DNA of 41,355 bases, from positions 1 through 41,355 of the forward strand of contig NZ_JAMQGM010000038.1 of assembly GCF_023703325.1 (NCBI RefSeq), given 5' to 3'. This stretch comes from Streptomyces meridianus. GTDB taxonomy: Bacteria; Actinomycetota; Actinomycetes; Streptomycetales; Streptomycetaceae. The notes under the pieces were generated by a model that made no database searches, was not told the DNA's origin, and saw only the letters and a list, made by a program, of their open reading frames with translations. Position 1 is the first letter of the stretch. Every line of letters starts with the position of its first letter. Below are positions 23,853-32,896 of this stretch, one piece after another. The position numbers and the translations under genes were made by a program.

Positions 23853-26393
23853 ATGCGCTTTCGCGGGAAGTCCGTCCGCAGGAAGATCGTGGGACTGCTG
23901 CTGGTGCCTCTGGTGTCGCTGACCTCGATCTGGGCGTTCGCGACCGTGCTCACCGGCCGTGAGGCCAAGCAGCTCTACGACGTCTCGCGCAGCATCGACC
24001 GCATCGGGGATCCGACCCGGAAAGTCGTCGGCGAGCTGCAGCAGGAACGCCGACAGACCCTGGTCTACCTCTCCGACCCGCGCAGATCCGACGCCCTCAA
24101 GCGTCTGAACATCCACCAGATCACCACCGACCGGTACCTCGACCGGCTGCGCGAGAACGTGGCGAGCGGGGCGGCCGCTTCGGGGGCGGGGGGCCGGCTC
24201 AACGCCGTTCTCGAGGAGATGGACGGACTCGACTCCCTGCGCAGCAAAGTCGAGGAGGGAACGGTCACCCGCAGCGCCGCCTTCACCGGCTACAACGACA
24301 TGGTCGACGCCTGCTTCTCGCTGCTGGCCTCCCTGCACGGCCTCGAGGACGCCGAGATGGACAAGCAGGGGCGCGCCCTCATCGGCCTGGCCCGGGCCCG
24401 CGAAGCGCTCTCCCAGGAGGACGCCCTGCTCTCCGGCGCCTTCATCGCGGGCCGGATGGACTTCAGCGAACTGCGGGCGTTCTCCGACCGGATAGCGCAG
24501 CGCCGGATCCTCTACACGACCAACCTCGCCATCCTGCCGCCCGAGGAGGGTGTGCGCTTCGACACCTACTGGCACGGCAGCAAGTCGGTCGATCTCCGGG
24601 TGGCCGAGGACGACGTCGTGTCGGCCGGTGCGAACGGTGCCGTCGATGCCGTCAACGCCCAGCGCTGGCACGCCGCGACCGACACCGTCCTCGACGACCT
24701 CGACCAGCTCTCCGACGAGGCCTCCGCCCGTTACCGCGACCGGGTCGAGCCGGTCGCGCTCGCCGTCCTCACCAAGGCCGGATTCGCCGGAATCATCGGC
24801 CTCATCGGCGTCATCACCTCCATCGCCATCTCCGTGCAGGTCGGCCGCGGACTGGTCCGCGACCTGACCCGGCTCCGCAAGACCGCCCACGAGGTCTCGG
24901 GCGTCCGGCTGCCCAGCGTCATGCGGCGGCTCGCGGCCGGGGAGCGGGTGGACGTCGAGACCGAGGCTCCCCGCCTGGCCTACGGCCACGACGAGATGGG
25001 CCAGGTCGGGCAGGCCCTGAACACGCTCCAGCGCGCGGCCGTCGAAGCAGCCGTCAAACAGGCCGACATGCGGCGGGGCGTCTCCGAGGTCTTCGTCAAC
25101 CTCGCCCGGCGCAGCCAGGTGCTGCTGCACCGCCAGCTGACCCTCCTCGACACCATGGAGAAGCGCACCGAGGACGCCGGGGAACTCGCCGACCTCTTCC
25201 GTCTCGACCACATGACCACCCGCATGCGCCGGCACGCCGAGGGGCTGGTGATCCTTTCCGGCGCGGCCCCCTCCCGTCAGTGGCGCAAACCGGTCCGGCT
25301 GATGGACGTGGTCCGCGCCGCGGTTGCCGAAGTCGAGGACTACGAACGGGTCGAGGTGCGGCGTCTGCCCCGCATGGCGGTGAAGGGACCCGCAGTCGCC
25401 GACCTGACCCACCTGCTCGCGGAACTCATCGAGAACGCCACGGTTTTCTCGCCACCGCACACGACGGTGCAGGTCATCGGCGAACGTGTGCCCAACGGGT
25501 TCACCCTCGAAATCCACGACCGGGGCCTGGGCATGGCCCCGGATGTGCTGCTCGACGCCAACCTGCGACTCGCCGAGACGCCGGAGTTCGAACTGTCCGA
25601 CACCGACCGGCTCGGCCTGTTCGTCGTCAGCCGGCTGGCCCTGCGCCAGGGCGTCCGGGTCTCTCTCCAGCCCTCGCCGTACGGGGGTACCACGGCAGTG
25701 GTGTTCCTCCCGGCCGGCCTGCTCACCGAAGTGCCCGCCGGATCCGGGGACGCCCCGGGCCGGACGGACGGCATGGAGGACACCGGAGAACTCCGGATCG
25801 ATTCCGGGGCACGTGCACACCGCCGTACGCCGACGGCCGCCACCCCGCGCTCCGTTCCGGTGCTGGACACGTCCGTCGAACTCGAGGCGCCCGTCGGCGC
25901 GTCCGACGAAGAGGGCGACGAAGAGGGCCTGATCTTCCGCAAGCCGGCACCGGATGCGGACGCCGCGGACCAGCACCAGCAGGCCGGCGAGCCCACGTCC
26001 GGAACGGGGCAGGCACGTCCCGGGGAGCGGCAGGAACTGCCGCGGAGGAAATCCTCCCGTCCCGACCGGGGCGGGCAGCAGCGCGCCGGTTCCGCGGAGT
26101 ACGCGGCCGGGCGGAAGGCGGCGAGCGGCGGCGGGAGCACAGCCGGCGGGTTGCCGCGCCGCAAGCGGCACGCGAGTCTCACCGCGCAGGTGAAGGCCCG
26201 GCCCGTGCCCGGATCCCGCAGCAGCGGGGAACCGGCGGAGGCAACCGAGCCCGATCGCGACGCCGAGGACGTACGTGCCCGCATGGCCTCGCTCCAGCGC
26301 GGCTGGCAGCGTGGCCGGGCGGAGACAGGAGAATCCCCGGCAGCCGCCGGGGAGACGGCACCAGGAACGACATCGGAGGGGGACGGTCGATGA
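23853..26393 (+). CDS. cvnA: CvnA-type conservon sensor histidine-kinase-like protein
   Basis: An 846-residue membrane protein of the Streptomyces cvn conservons. TM1 is at about 11-30 (IVGLLLVPLVSLTSIWAFAT). An extracytoplasmic nitrate/nitrite-sensor-like (NIT) helical domain runs to about 300. TM2 follows at about 310-332 (AGFAGIIGLIGVITSIAISV), then a HAMP-like segment. The HATPase domain (about 480-625) has ELIENATVFSPPHTTVQV and IHDRGLGM. The last 200 residues are disordered, Pro/Glu/Arg-rich. A cognate response regulator is not adjacent. The ATG at 23853 has GGGGGA 4 nt upstream; GTG 23841 (four codons earlier) is possible. It overlaps cvnB by ATGA. Confidence 0.85.
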   Translation: MRFRGKSVRRKIVGLLLVPLVSLTSIWAFATVLTGREAKQLYDVSRSIDRIGDPTRKVVGELQQERRQTLVYLSDPRRSDALKRLNIHQITTDRYLDRLRENVASGAAASGAGGRLNAVLEEMDGLDSLRSKVEEGTVTRSAAFTGYNDMVDACFSLLASLHGLEDAEMDKQGRALIGLARAREALSQEDALLSGAFIAGRMDFSELRAFSDRIAQRRILYTTNLAILPPEEGVRFDTYWHGSKSVDLRVAEDDVVSAGANGAVDAVNAQRWHAATDTVLDDLDQLSDEASARYRDRVEPVALAVLTKAGFAGIIGLIGVITSIAISVQVGRGLVRDLTRLRKTAHEVSGVRLPSVMRRLAAGERVDVETEAPRLAYGHDEMGQVGQALNTLQRAAVEAAVKQADMRRGVSEVFVNLARRSQVLLHRQLTLLDTMEKRTEDAGELADLFRLDHMTTRMRRHAEGLVILSGAAPSRQWRKPVRLMDVVRAAVAEVEDYERVEVRRLPRMAVKGPAVADLTHLLAELIENATVFSPPHTTVQVIGERVPNGFTLEIHDRGLGMAPDVLLDANLRLAETPEFELSDTDRLGLFVVSRLALRQGVRVSLQPSPYGGTTAVVFLPAGLLTEVPAGSGDAPGRTDGMEDTGELRIDSGARAHRRTPTAATPRSVPVLDTSVELEAPVGASDEEGDEEGLIFRKPAPDADAADQHQQAGEPTSGTGQARPGERQELPRRKSSRPDRGGQQRAGSAEYAAGRKAASGGGSTAGGLPRRKRHASLTAQVKARPVPGSRSSGEPAEATEPDRDAEDVRARMASLQRGWQRGRAETGESPAAAGETAPGTTSEGDGR

Positions 26394-26818
26394 CCGCACC
26401 GCACACAACTGCACAGGACGCCGCGACCGGCACGGCGGGCGACCTCAACTGGCTCCTCGACGACCTGGTCGAGCGTGTCGGCAGCATCCGCAAGGCCCTC
26501 GTGCTGTCCGGCGACGGCATGATGACGGGTGCGTCGAAGGAACTCACCCGCGAGGACGGTGAGCACCTCAGCGCGGTCGCCTCCGGCTTCCACAGCCTGG
26601 CCAAGGGCGTCGGACGCCACTTCGACGCGGGCGAGGTCCGCCAGACCGTCGTCGAACTCGACGGCGCTTTCCTGTTCGTCACCGCGGCCGGCGAGGGCAG
26701 CTGTCTCGCGGTGCTCGCCGAGGCGGACTCCGATGTCGGCCAAGTGGCATACGAGATGACTCTGTTGGTCAAGCGAGTGGGCCAGCACCTGGCCACCGCC
26801 CCGAGGTCGGGAGGCTGA
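26390..26818 (+). CDS. cvnB: CvnB roadblock/LC7-domain protein
   Basis: A 142-residue roadblock/LC7 protein, second member of the conservon. The core reads LNWLLDDLVERVGSIRKALVL, then HLSAVASGFHSLAKGVGRHF and VELDGAFLFVTAAGEGSCLAV. This is the typical MglB-like fold, which in other bacteria stimulates small GTPases. ATG 26390 overlaps the cvnA stop and has GGAGGGGG upstream. Its expected partner, the CvnD GTPase, is missing from this locus. Confidence 0.92.
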   Translation: MTAPHTTAQDAATGTAGDLNWLLDDLVERVGSIRKALVLSGDGMMTGASKELTREDGEHLSAVASGFHSLAKGVGRHFDAGEVRQTVVELDGAFLFVTAAGEGSCLAVLAEADSDVGQVAYEMTLLVKRVGQHLATAPRSGG

Positions 26819-26854
26819 CGGGCGCGGGTATCGGCGGCGAGTGCGGGGGACGGC

Positions 26855-27265
26855 ATGAGCGACGAGTTCCAGGGAGACGAGCGGTGGTTCGACGATGCGG
26901 CCGGCCGGGTCGTCCGGCCTTACGCCATGACGCGGGGGCGCACGAGCACCGCGGCGGACGAGCACCTGGACCTCATCGCTCTGGTGCTCTCCGAGGTCAC
27001 CCCCGCCGAACTCGAGGACGGTGACGACCCCGTCGGCGGTTCCCTCACGCCGGAACACATCGACATCGTCGGGTTCTGCCAGGACAACCCGCAGTCCGTC
27101 GCGGAGGTCGCCACGGAACTGGATCTGCCCGTCGGGGTGGTCAGGGTGCTGATCGGCGACCTGCTCGACGAGGAACTGGTCCGCGTCTCACGCCCGGTGC
27201 CGCTGGCCGAACTGCCCGAGGAGAGCATCCTGCGCGAGGTAATCGAGGGCCTTCGCGCGCTGTGA
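26855..27265 (+). CDS. cvnC: CvnC, DUF742 protein
   Basis: A 136-residue DUF742 protein, third conservon member. The N-terminus WFDDAAGRVVRPYAMTRGRT and the helical wing-like end (SVAEVATELDLPVGVVRVLI, then DLLDEELVRVSRP) are typical; the latter resembles a winged helix. GCGGGGGAC precedes the ATG at 26855. In complete conservons the next gene is cvnD, often overlapping this stop codon. A GTGA overlap does exist at 27262, but the frame it opens does not encode a GTPase. Confidence 0.9.
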   Translation: MSDEFQGDERWFDDAAGRVVRPYAMTRGRTSTAADEHLDLIALVLSEVTPAELEDGDDPVGGSLTPEHIDIVGFCQDNPQSVAEVATELDLPVGVVRVLIGDLLDEELVRVSRPVPLAELPEESILREVIEGLRAL

Positions 27266-27315
27266 CGGGGTGGCGGCGGGAGGCCTGCGGCCCGTCGAGG
27301 ACTGGAGGGAGTGCG

Positions 27316-27483
27316 ATGGCACGGGCCGAGCCGGGCCCGCGCACCATCGATCACGACACGTTCGGTGACCCGTCGGCGTCACCGATGCTGCTCGTCATGG
27401 GGCTGGGTGCTCGGATGACAGCGTGGTCGCCGATGCGATCTGCCGTACCGCGCGACGGGCCGGCTGACCCGGGCTCCGGGCGC
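27316..27483 (+). pseudogene. Truncated alpha/beta-hydrolase N-terminus
   Basis: After GGAGGGAG and 4 nt, an ATG at 27316 opens a frame reading DHDTFGDPSASPMLLVMGLG and then MTAWSPM. This matches the first strand and oxyanion-loop region of alpha/beta hydrolases (TFGDP...LLVMGLGA...W). Resemblance stops near 27450, about 45 residues in. No catalytic Ser nucleophile motif follows, and the minus-strand DUF4032 gene begins to overlap at 27484. The frame stays open to 28242 only as antisense. Probably a gene remnant left by a deletion or rearrangement; its end is approximate. Confidence 0.55.
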
Positions 27484-28698
27484 TCAGACTTCCGTTGCGG
27501 GAGCAGGCAGCGTGGTCACATAGTCCTCGACGGTGGCCTGCAGGCCGACGTCGTGCTGGGCGCGCTCGGACAGCCGCCACCGGTGCTCCAGGATCTCGTG
27601 GTAGATCTGCGCCGGATCGGTGTTCCCCCTCAGCTCGCGGGGCACCGCCCGTACGGTCGGCCGGAAAACGTCGCGCACCCAGCGGTGCGCGAGTACCTCG
27701 GGGCGCGCGCCCAGCGGGTCACCGGGCGCGTAGTCCTCCTGCGAGACCATCCACGTCTCCAGGTCGTTGAGGAGGCTGCGGGCCTGGTTCTCCTCGGCGT
27801 CCACGCCGCTCAGCCGCAGCAGCTGCCGCTGGTGGTGCCCCGCGTCGACGACCTTCGGCAGGAACGTGACCGCATCCCCCTCGGGCGAGCGCTGGATCTG
27901 CATCTCCGCCACGTCGAACCCGAGATCGTTCAGCCGCCGGATGCGCCGGTCGATGTAGTGACGCTTGGCGAGCGGGTAGACCGACTGGCGGGTGAGCTCA
28001 TGCCACAGTTCCTGGTACCGCTCGGCGATCGCCTCGCCGAAGGGCACCGGATCCACCGACGGGTGCAGCGACCCGCCGGCCTCCAGGTCCAGCAGCTCGC
28101 CGGCGATGTTCACCCGGGCCACCTCGACGTCGTACTCCCGCTGGCCCGTGGTGAGCCGCGGCTGGAGCTGGCCCGTCTCGGCGTCCACCAGGTAGGCGGC
28201 GTAGGCACCGGCGTCCCGGCGGAAGAGCGTGTTCGACAGTGAGCAGTCCCCCCACGCGAAACCGCTGAGGTGCAGCCGGACCAGCAGCACTGCGAGCGCG
28301 TCCAGCAGCCGCTTGATGGTGCCGGGGCGCATGGTCGTCTCGAACATGGAGCGGTACGGCAGGGACCCCTTGAGATGGCGGGTGATGAGGACCGGTTCCA
28401 GCGGGTCGCCGTGCTCGTCGGCGCGCCCGGTGACCACCGCGACGGCGTCGACCGCCGGCACCGCGAGCCGGTCGAGATCGCGCAGCAGGCCGTACTCCCG
28501 CACGGCCGCCCACTCGCCGACCTCCTTGACCGCCACCACCTCGTCGCCGGCCCGGGCGAACCGCACGACGTGCCGGGAGATGCCGCGAGGCAGCGCCACC
28601 AGGTGTTCGTCGGGCCACTCCTCGAGCGGCACGCTCCACGGCAGGTCGAGCAGGGCAGCCGGATGCTCGGGCGAGGTGGCGGTGATCTGCAGCTCCAT
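27484..28698 (-). CDS. DUF4032 protein with kinase-like core
   Basis: A 404-residue protein resembling the DUF4032 family. The N-terminal half looks like a protein/lipopolysaccharide-kinase fold: VVRFARAGDEVVAVKEVGEW (Lys and Glu of the N-lobe), a long helical part, then LSGFAWGDCSLSNTLFRRD followed by YLVDAETGQL. The latter pair mirrors a catalytic loop (GD...SN) and a DxE metal motif. The C-terminal domain (about 250-404) is helical (HYIDRRIRRLNDLGFDVAEM, HRWVRDVFRPTV). Substrate unknown. ATG 28698 is chosen because family-like sequence starts there; no good ribosome site is visible, so it may be leaderless. Confidence 0.75.
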   Translation of the reverse strand: MELQITATSPEHPAALLDLPWSVPLEEWPDEHLVALPRGISRHVVRFARAGDEVVAVKEVGEWAAVREYGLLRDLDRLAVPAVDAVAVVTGRADEHGDPLEPVLITRHLKGSLPYRSMFETTMRPGTIKRLLDALAVLLVRLHLSGFAWGDCSLSNTLFRRDAGAYAAYLVDAETGQLQPRLTTGQREYDVEVARVNIAGELLDLEAGGSLHPSVDPVPFGEAIAERYQELWHELTRQSVYPLAKRHYIDRRIRRLNDLGFDVAEMQIQRSPEGDAVTFLPKVVDAGHHQRQLLRLSGVDAEENQARSLLNDLETWMVSQEDYAPGDPLGARPEVLAHRWVRDVFRPTVRAVPRELRGNTDPAQIYHEILEHRWRLSERAQHDVGLQATVEDYVTTLPAPATEV

Positions 28699-28800
28699 GG
28701 CACACCAGTGTGCGCCACGCCCTTCCGGCCCGGGGCAGGCCCCCTGCGGAGGGGCCGTGGCGGCAGCACGCGCGGCTGCCGCCACGGCAGGATCTCCCGG

Positions 28801-30323
28801 CTACGCCCCGCGGCCCCCCTGGTCTTCCGCGTGCCAGCCGAAGGACCGCTCGACGGCCTTGCGCCAGTTCCCGTACTCGCGCTCGCGCTCGGCCTCCGCC
28901 ATGCGCGGCGCCCACTCGGCGTCACGCCTCCAGTGCGTACCGAGCTCGTCGAGGTCCTGCCACACCCCGGTGGCGAGCCCGGCCGCGTAGGCAGCGCCGA
29001 GGCATGTCGTCTCGGCGACGACGGGCCGGATCACCGGCACCCCGAGCACGTCGGCCTGGTGCTGCATCAGCAGCCCGTTCGCGGTCATGCCGCCGTCCAC
29101 CTTCAGTGTGGTGATCCTGACGCCGGAGTCCTGGTACATGGCGTCGACGACCTCGCGGGTCTGCCAGCTGGTCGCCTCCAGGACGGCGCGCGCCAGATGT
29201 GCCTTGGTCACGTAGCGGGTGAGCCCGGTCACGACACCGCGCGCGTCGGAGCGCCAGTACGGTGCGTACAGACCGGAGAAGGCCGGGACGATGTACGCCC
29301 CGCCGTTGTCCTCGACGCTTGCGGCGAGCGGCTCGATCTCGTCCGCGGAGCCGATGATGCCCAGCTGGTCGCGGAACCACTGCACCAGGGCACCGGTGAT
29401 CGCGATCGAACCCTCGAGGCAGTACACGGGCCGTTCGCCGCCGAGTTGGTAGCCCATCGTCGTCAGGAGCCCGTGCTTCGAGACCACAGGAGTTTCACCG
29501 GTGTTGAGCAGCAGGAAGCTGCCGGTGCCGTAGGTGTTCTTGGCCTCGCCGACGCCGTAGCAGGTCTGGCCGAACACCGCGGCCTGCTGGTCGCCGAGCG
29601 CCGAGGCCACGGGGACGCCCGCGAGTCCGCCCACGGCCGTCCCGTACACCTCGGCGGAGGAGCGGATCTCCGGCAGCACTGCCTCGGGGATGTTCATCGC
29701 GCTCAGGATCGCCGGATCCCACTGCAGGGTCTCCAGGTTCATGAGCATGGTGCGTCCGGCGTTGGTCACGTCGGTGACGTGCACTCCGCCGTCGGGCCCG
29801 CCGGTCAGGTTCCAGATCAGCCAGGAGTCGATGGTGCCGAACGCGATCTCACCGTTCTCCGCCCGTTCGCGCAGGCCCGGCACGTTGTCGAGCAGCCAGG
29901 TGACCTTCGGCCCGGAGAAGTAGCTGGCGAGCGGCAGGCCCGTGGCCGCGCGGAACCGGTCCTGGCCGTCCTGTCCCCCCAGCTCGGTGCACAGGGCTGC
30001 CGTCCGCGTGTCCTGCCACACCACGGCGTTGTGCACCGGTTCACCGGTGGCCCGGCCCACAGCACCGTGGTCTCCCGCTGGTTGGTGATGCCCAGCGCGC
30101 TCAGCCGGTCCGCCTGGAGACCTGCCTTCGACAGTGCCCCTGCCACCACGGCCTGGACCCTGGACCAGATCTCGGCCGCGTCGTGCTCCACCCAACCGGG
30201 CTTCGGGAAGATCTGGCGGTGCTCCTGCTGGTCGACGGCGACGATGCCGCCCTCGCGATTGAAGATGATGCAGCGGCTGGACGTGGTGCCCTGGTCGATC
30301 GCAGCGACGTAACTCTCCGTCAT
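28801..30323 (-). pseudogene. glpK: Glycerol kinase, interrupted by a one-base deletion
   Basis: Together two frames give a normal glycerol kinase of about 507 residues. The first part starts at ATG 30323 (AGGAG 5 nt upstream): YVAAIDQGTTSSRCIIFNRE, then LGITNQRETTVLW. The second frame continues RATGEPVHNAVVWQDTRTAA and runs to the stop at 28801, with GTIDSWLIWNLTGG, YGTGSFLLLNTGE and LKVDGGMTANGLLMQ. The break lies at about 30055-30056: TGG GCCGG stands where TGG GAC CGG is expected, one base short. As written, translation would go out of frame after about 90 residues. It could be a true pseudogene or a sequencing error; the rest is intact with no other lesions seen. Confidence 0.9.
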
Positions 30324-30336
30324 GGCGTCTCCTGGT

Positions 30337-31053
30337 TCAGAAGGCAGCGTTGAAGATCAGACCGGCCAGAACCGCCCCGATGAGCGGGCCGGCCACCGGC
30401 ACCCACGAGTAGCCCCAGTCGGACGTGCCCTTGTGGGGGATGGGCAGCACGGCGTGCATGATGCGCGGTCCGAGGTCGCGGGCCGGGTTGATGGCGTATC
30501 CCGTGGGCCCGCCGAGGGACAGGCCGATCCCGACGACCAGGAAGGCCACCACCAGGGTCCCCGTCCCGGACTGCCCCAGCCCCTTCGTCAGCCCGAGAGC
30601 GAGGATCGGCAGCACCAGTCCCATGGTGGCGATGATCTCGGTGAGGAGGTTGGCGACCGGGTTCCGGATCTCGGGGCTCGTGGAGAAGATTCCCAGTGTG
30701 GGCTGGTCGTTGCGACCGAACTGTGCGTAGTAGACGAGCCAGGCGAGGACGGCGCCGAGCGCCGCGCCGACCATCTGCCCCAGGATGTAGAGCGGTACCT
30801 TGTCCCACTGGCCGGTGTCGACCGCGATGCCGACGGTCACCGCGGGGTTGAGGTGTCCGCCGGACAGCGGCCCGGCCGTGTACGCGCCGGCCAGAACGCC
30901 GAAGCCCCAACCGAAGGCGATGACGACCCATCCCGAGGCCTTCGCCTTGGAGTGGTTGAGTGTCACTGCGGCGCACACACCGGCGCCGAAGAGGATCAGG
31001 ATCGCGGTGCCGATCACTTCACCGACGAATATGTCCCCATTGGAGAATTCCAT
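30337..31053 (-). CDS. glpF: Glycerol uptake facilitator (aquaglyceroporin)
   Basis: A 238-residue MIP-family channel that lets glycerol diffuse across the membrane. Six hydrophobic helices and the two pore half-helices are visible: GGHLNPAVT (NPA 69-71) and GYAINPARDLGPR (NPA 189-191). Asp193 after the second NPA is typical of glycerol channels rather than water channels. ATG 31053 has AAGGAG 6 nt upstream. It lies 13 bp before glpK on the same strand, so both are one operon. Neither glpD nor a glp/gyl regulator gene is adjacent. Confidence 0.93.
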   Translation of the reverse strand: MEFSNGDIFVGEVIGTAILILFGAGVCAAVTLNHSKAKASGWVVIAFGWGFGVLAGAYTAGPLSGGHLNPAVTVGIAVDTGQWDKVPLYILGQMVGAALGAVLAWLVYYAQFGRNDQPTLGIFSTSPEIRNPVANLLTEIIATMGLVLPILALGLTKGLGQSGTGTLVVAFLVVGIGLSLGGPTGYAINPARDLGPRIMHAVLPIPHKGTSDWGYSWVPVAGPLIGAVLAGLIFNAAF

Positions 31054-31385
31054 TGCGGCTCCTTGGCCCTCGCCCGGGGCGCTCGCCCCGGTTCCGTGCA
31101 GGGTGCGTGTTCCCATTGCTGCGGTGCCGAGGTGGGCGGGGTCCCGATGCCCCCGACCGCCGTCTGCGACGAGCGTGCCGATGCGGAGGATCGCCGAGCG
31201 CGCACGGGCCCCGCGGCGCAGAGGCAGCGGACCGGCGTTCGGCGATGCCGACTGACAACACCGGAAGTTTTCACCCGGAGTGACGGGGCGTCAAGGCCGC
31301 CGACGGGAATGGCACGCGGTGACCCCGCGGCTGTCGTCGTGGGGGCCGGTGCGGGGCACGCGACGAGGCGGGACAGCCGGCCCGG
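31054..31385. other. Gene-free region upstream of glpF
   Basis: About 330 bp holding the glpF control region. On the minus strand TTGACG (31294-31289) is a good -35 hexamer, but 17 bp on the sequence is AAAACT, a poor -10. No clear operator was recognised. Reading frames through it are Arg/Ala-rich shadows. Confidence 0.35.
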
Positions 31386-31739
31386 TCAGCCCGTGGAGCG
31401 CTCCGCCAGCCACTTCTCCGCGGTCTCCGCGAGTTCGCGGTCGCGCCCCGCGAGCATCGTGCCGATCATCTGCGCGTCGCCGCGCAGCGACCACAGCGGG
31501 TGCCCGAAGGTGGCGGGGTTGTTCTTCTCGATCAGGAAGTGCGCCGGCCAGGCGGTTCCGTAACCGATCACGGGCAGCCCCAGCAGGAACAGCCAGTCAC
31601 CGCTCAGCAGTCCGTACAGGCTGACCGCCAGGCCGGTCAGGGTGCCCACGAGGTGGACCCGGCGCGTCGCCGCCTTGGAGTGCATGGCCACGTAGTACGG
31701 CCAGAAGCCCTCGTACGTTTCGAACGTCTGTTGCGTCAT
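31386..31739 (-). CDS. DUF962/Mpo1-like membrane protein
   Basis: A 117-residue protein of the DUF962 (Mpo1/YGL010w) family. It shows YEGFWPYYVAMHSKAATRRV with His and Arg, two or three hydrophobic segments (LVGTLTGLAVSLYGLLSG, WLFLLGLPVIGYGTAW), then HFLIEKNNPATFGHPLWSL with two more conserved His. Yeast Mpo1 is an iron-dependent dioxygenase of 2-hydroxy fatty acids, so the His residues may bind iron; bacterial function is not established here. ATG 31739 is chosen because the family motif starts within ten residues; the ribosome site is weak. Apparently monocistronic. Confidence 0.85.
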   Translation of the reverse strand: MTQQTFETYEGFWPYYVAMHSKAATRRVHLVGTLTGLAVSLYGLLSGDWLFLLGLPVIGYGTAWPAHFLIEKNNPATFGHPLWSLRGDAQMIGTMLAGRDRELAETAEKWLAERSTG

Positions 31740-32004
31740 GCGCGCACCGTAATGCAGGCGGCGTGGCCCGGCGAGACCTCGCGCAGCCGCGAACCGGAAG
31801 CCGGTCCGTGCGAGCGCGGACCGGCCTCGGTTCGCGACCACCGGGTCGCGTGAGCGCGGACGGCCCCCCGAAGACGCAGGTCGATTCGCGGGGACGGTCT
31901 CGCCCGGGAGCACATGGCGCTCGGTCCCGACGAAGCCCCGATGCCGAGCGAACCGCAGTTCCTCTCGGAGCCGAGGTGATCGAGACCGTCGTCCACGCTC
32001 AGGA

Positions 32005-32814
32005 TCACGGCCGGGACGTGAGCGACTTCCGCGACACCGGGAAGTCGAAGTAGGTGTCGGGGAAGGGCTCCGGCTCGAAGGTGTAGTGCCACCACTCCTC
32101 GGCCAGATTGACGAACCCCTGCTTCTCCAGCGTGCTCTTGAGCAGCATCCGGTTCGCCCGCTGCTCCCCCCGGATGCGCGGGTCCATGGTGTGCGACAGG
32201 GTGTCGAAGCAGTCGTACCCCGTGCCCATGTCGATCGAGTTGTCCGGGAACCGATCGTCCTTCGGTGCGTAGCAGGGCACCAGGGGCTCTCCGGGTTCGT
32301 ACGGCCGCGTCGGCTCGGCGGGCAGCCGCACGATCGTCAGGTCGACCGTGCTTCCCCGGCTGTGCCCCGACTTCTCGGCGATGTAACCGTCCTCGAACAG
32401 CCGGGACTTGTCGACGTCCGGGTAGAACTCGTCCTTCATCGCCCGGTCGTCGAGATCCTTCGCCCAGTCGACGAAGTGGTCCACCGCCCGCTGCGGGCGG
32501 TAGCAGTCGTAGACCTTCAACGAGTAGCCCCGGCGCAGCAGCCGGGCCTGAGCGCGGTGCAGGCCGCGGGCCGCCTGCTCGGTGAGGATGCACATCGGCT
32601 CGCGGTAGCCGTCTATCGGTTCCCCGACGAAGTTGTGCTCCGTGCGATAGCGGATCTCCTGCAGGATCGTCGGGTCGGCGTCGTGCAGGGCGACGAAGCC
32701 CTTCGGGGCCTTCGGTTCGGACGCCGCCTGCGCCACCGGTGGAGCAGCGGTGACGGCCATGGCGGCGGCTGCGGAAAGAGCCAGTGCGCGGAGTGCTGCG
32801 GCAAGTCTCGGCAT
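32005..32814 (-). CDS. Secreted D-alanyl-D-alanine dipeptidase (VanX/DdpX family)
   Basis: A 269-residue zinc dipeptidase with an N-terminal signal peptide (about 1-31; ALALSAAAAMAVTAAPPVAQA). Catalytic features are present: Arg107 in VYDCYRPQRAV, zinc ligands His151 and Asp158 in SGHSRGSTVDLT, catalytic Glu240 and zinc ligand His243 in EEWWHYTF. Cys75 and Cys104 or Cys181/202 could form disulfides outside the cell. Cytoplasmic VanX gives vancomycin resistance; the signal peptide and lack of vanHA genes here argue for wall turnover or peptide scavenging. ATG 32814 has GAGG close upstream. Divergent from the Nudix gene. Confidence 0.9.
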   Translation of the reverse strand: MPRLAAALRALALSAAAAMAVTAAPPVAQAASEPKAPKGFVALHDADPTILQEIRYRTEHNFVGEPIDGYREPMCILTEQAARGLHRAQARLLRRGYSLKVYDCYRPQRAVDHFVDWAKDLDDRAMKDEFYPDVDKSRLFEDGYIAEKSGHSRGSTVDLTIVRLPAEPTRPYEPGEPLVPCYAPKDDRFPDNSIDMGTGYDCFDTLSHTMDPRIRGEQRANRMLLKSTLEKQGFVNLAEEWWHYTFEPEPFPDTYFDFPVSRKSLTSRP

Positions 32815-32883
32815 GGCCTCGGGTGTACCACCCCGGGCGGCGCGTGGGAAGCCGTGGCGGGCTGCGTGGCCGGAAGTGTCGGA

Positions 32884-32889
32884 TAGGGT
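32884..32889 (+). promoter_or_regulatory. -10 box of a leaderless promoter for the Nudix gene
   Basis: TAGGGT lies 7 nt before the GTG start at 32897, the distance expected if transcription starts at the GTG itself. No ribosome binding sequence separates them. It lies in the 82-bp gap with the divergent dipeptidase gene. Confidence 0.55.
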
Positions 32890-32896
32890 CCTGGCT

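Noticed and set aside
23034..26414. 1126-residue minus-strand open frame
   Set aside because: Only its last 133 codons (from ATG 23435) look like a protein; the rest is antisense to cvnA.
27262..28242. Plus-strand frame overlapping the cvnC stop as a possible cvnD
   Set aside because: No P-loop or GTPase motifs; only a short hydrolase-like part is protein-like, and the rest is antisense to the DUF4032 gene.
32005..32814. Vancomycin resistance interpretation of the VanX-like enzyme
   Set aside because: A signal peptide directs it outside the cell, and no vanH, vanA or vanRS genes are nearby.
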